A stretch of 64,000 nt of DNA from Leptospira haakeii (GTDB lineage Bacteria; Spirochaetota; Leptospiria; Leptospirales; Leptospiraceae). The stretch spans positions 1 to 64,000 of the forward strand of contig NZ_NPEG01000006.1 of the NCBI RefSeq assembly GCF_002812045.1. The letters are read 5' to 3'. The notes beneath the pieces are model-generated. The model did not search any database and was not told where the DNA came from. It saw only the letters and a program-made list of their open reading frames with translations. The position numbers and the translations under genes were made by a program. Positions 63,552 to 64,000 of the stretch are shown one piece after another (within the stretch, counting starts at the first letter, position 1; every line of letters begins with the position of its first letter).

Positions 63552-64000
63552 TTACATTTCTGCTGTTTCGTTCTCTTCTATAATGGACCAAGCACCGGTA
63601 ATCTTGTTCAACTTGTATTTATAAGTTAACTGCTTTCCGCAAGTACTGATACTTCTGCTTAGATTACGGGTTCTTAATACTGTTCCATTCAATTTTAGTT
63701 CTATATCCAAAGCGGTTCCGAAACAATTCGAGTTATACAATTCCACAGTGAATTCATGCTCGGAGCCGACACTCATCGCATTATTCAAATTGATCTCCGG
63801 TCCAGTATAAACATCCGCTTCCGGATTTGTGGAAAAGAACTCTTGTCCGTCCATTAGGAAACGAACCTTATCATCCACTTTCCCAAGTTTTGCAGTGAAT
63901 ACCTGAGGATTTTCGGAATAAGTTGCCTCACAATCCCTTTGGTCGTACACTGTGGTGTAACTCATCTTAGCTACAGATCTGTCTTTCAGATAGTTTAAAG
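63552..64000 (-). CDS. Unknown protein, probably partial at the right edge
   Basis: From an ATG at 63965 the protein would have 137 residues, but the frame stays open on the minus strand through the last 35 bases of the window, with plausible coding sequence (roughly LNYLKDRSVAK) before that methionine. No ribosome site precedes ATG 63965. I therefore treat the gene as 5'-truncated by the window. The visible part is beta-rich with several cysteines (RDCEATYSENP, NSNCFGTALDIELKL, ISTCGKQLTYKYKL). No family is recognised. A terminator follows its stop. Confidence 0.6.
   Translation of the reverse strand, partial: LNYLKDRSVAKMSYTTVYDQRDCEATYSENPQVFTAKLGKVDDKVRFLMDGQEFFSTNPEADVYTGPEINLNNAMSVGSEHEFTVELYNSNCFGTALDIELKLNGTVLRTRNLSRSISTCGKQLTYKYKLNKITGAWSIIEENETAEM

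Noticed and set aside
1..64000. CRISPR arrays, insertion sequences, phage genes, tRNA and rRNA genes
   Set aside because: None was seen on either strand by reading; no spaced direct repeats, transposase motifs, integrase motifs or tRNA-like TpsiC arms were found.

Overview
This window is chromosomal DNA from a Leptospira-type spirochaete. The evidence is moderate-to-low GC, frequent TTG and GTG starts, lipoproteins with a spirochaetal lipobox, a GT9/DUF4254 surface-sugar block, a family-typical RecA, and LexA-like boxes of the TTTG-N5-CAAA type published for Leptospira. By eye the base composition looks richer than the roughly 35% GC of L. interrogans, so a saprophytic or intermediate clade is more likely, but I did not compute it. 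Genes are densely packed, many abut or overlap by 1-4 bases, and no gene-free stretch exceeds 300 bases; the longest is the recA leader of about 275. I saw no insertion sequence, phage gene, CRISPR array, rRNA or tRNA.

Region by region. 0-6.9 kb: an aminotransferase and an unknown protein with overlapping 3' ends, a LOG-family protein, then rpmB, nth, a hotdog thioesterase, a GGQ release-factor-like protein and uvrC on one strand. 6.9-12.2 kb: a three-gene surface cluster of a large lipoprotein with lamin-tail-like repeats, a predicted outer-membrane barrel and a phospholipase-D-fold lipoprotein. 12.2-18.5 kb: envelope glycan genes (O-antigen ligase type, GT4, GT9, DUF4254) and a cyclic-nucleotide-binding patatin phospholipase. 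18.5-24.4 kb: a nucleosidase, acyl-CoA synthetase, argC, and recA with a clear terminator and a long leader. 24.5-30.1 kb: a possible operon of an unknown protein, a HIT protein, TldD, TldE, a MoxR ATPase and a VWA protein. 30.1-35.5 kb: YceI with a histidine-bearing membrane protein (b561-like by inference), then slyD, a UvrD-type helicase, an overlapping SprT-like protease and a small protein.

35.5-42.1 kb: a SpoIIE-type phosphatase with a membrane sensor, a 2,4-dienoyl-CoA reductase behind a TetR-like palindrome, leuA, and a small VOC-like protein. 42.1-50.3 kb: a dispersed repeat, a queuosine-precursor transporter, a GH18 protein, Sua5/TsaC, SppA and uvrA; an exact LexA-type box lies between sppA and uvrA. 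50.3-58.9 kb: an acyl-CoA-dehydrogenase-like protein, a CDF exporter, an OmpA-domain protein, MgtE, a lipoprotein, an oxidoreductase, a dihaem cytochrome c, an ABM protein and an AraC regulator. 59-64 kb: a P-type ATPase, a DUF2892-like protein, a membrane protein resembling a K+ channel with a substituted selectivity filter, galE, and an unknown gene that probably runs off the right edge.

The best candidates for little-described biology are the lamin-tail/barrel/PLD cluster (6.9-12.2 kb), the SlyD-helicase-SprT operon (31.5-35 kb), the K+-channel-like protein lacking GYG (61.9-62.5 kb), and the dispersed inverted repeat at both 1-48 and 42145-42278.
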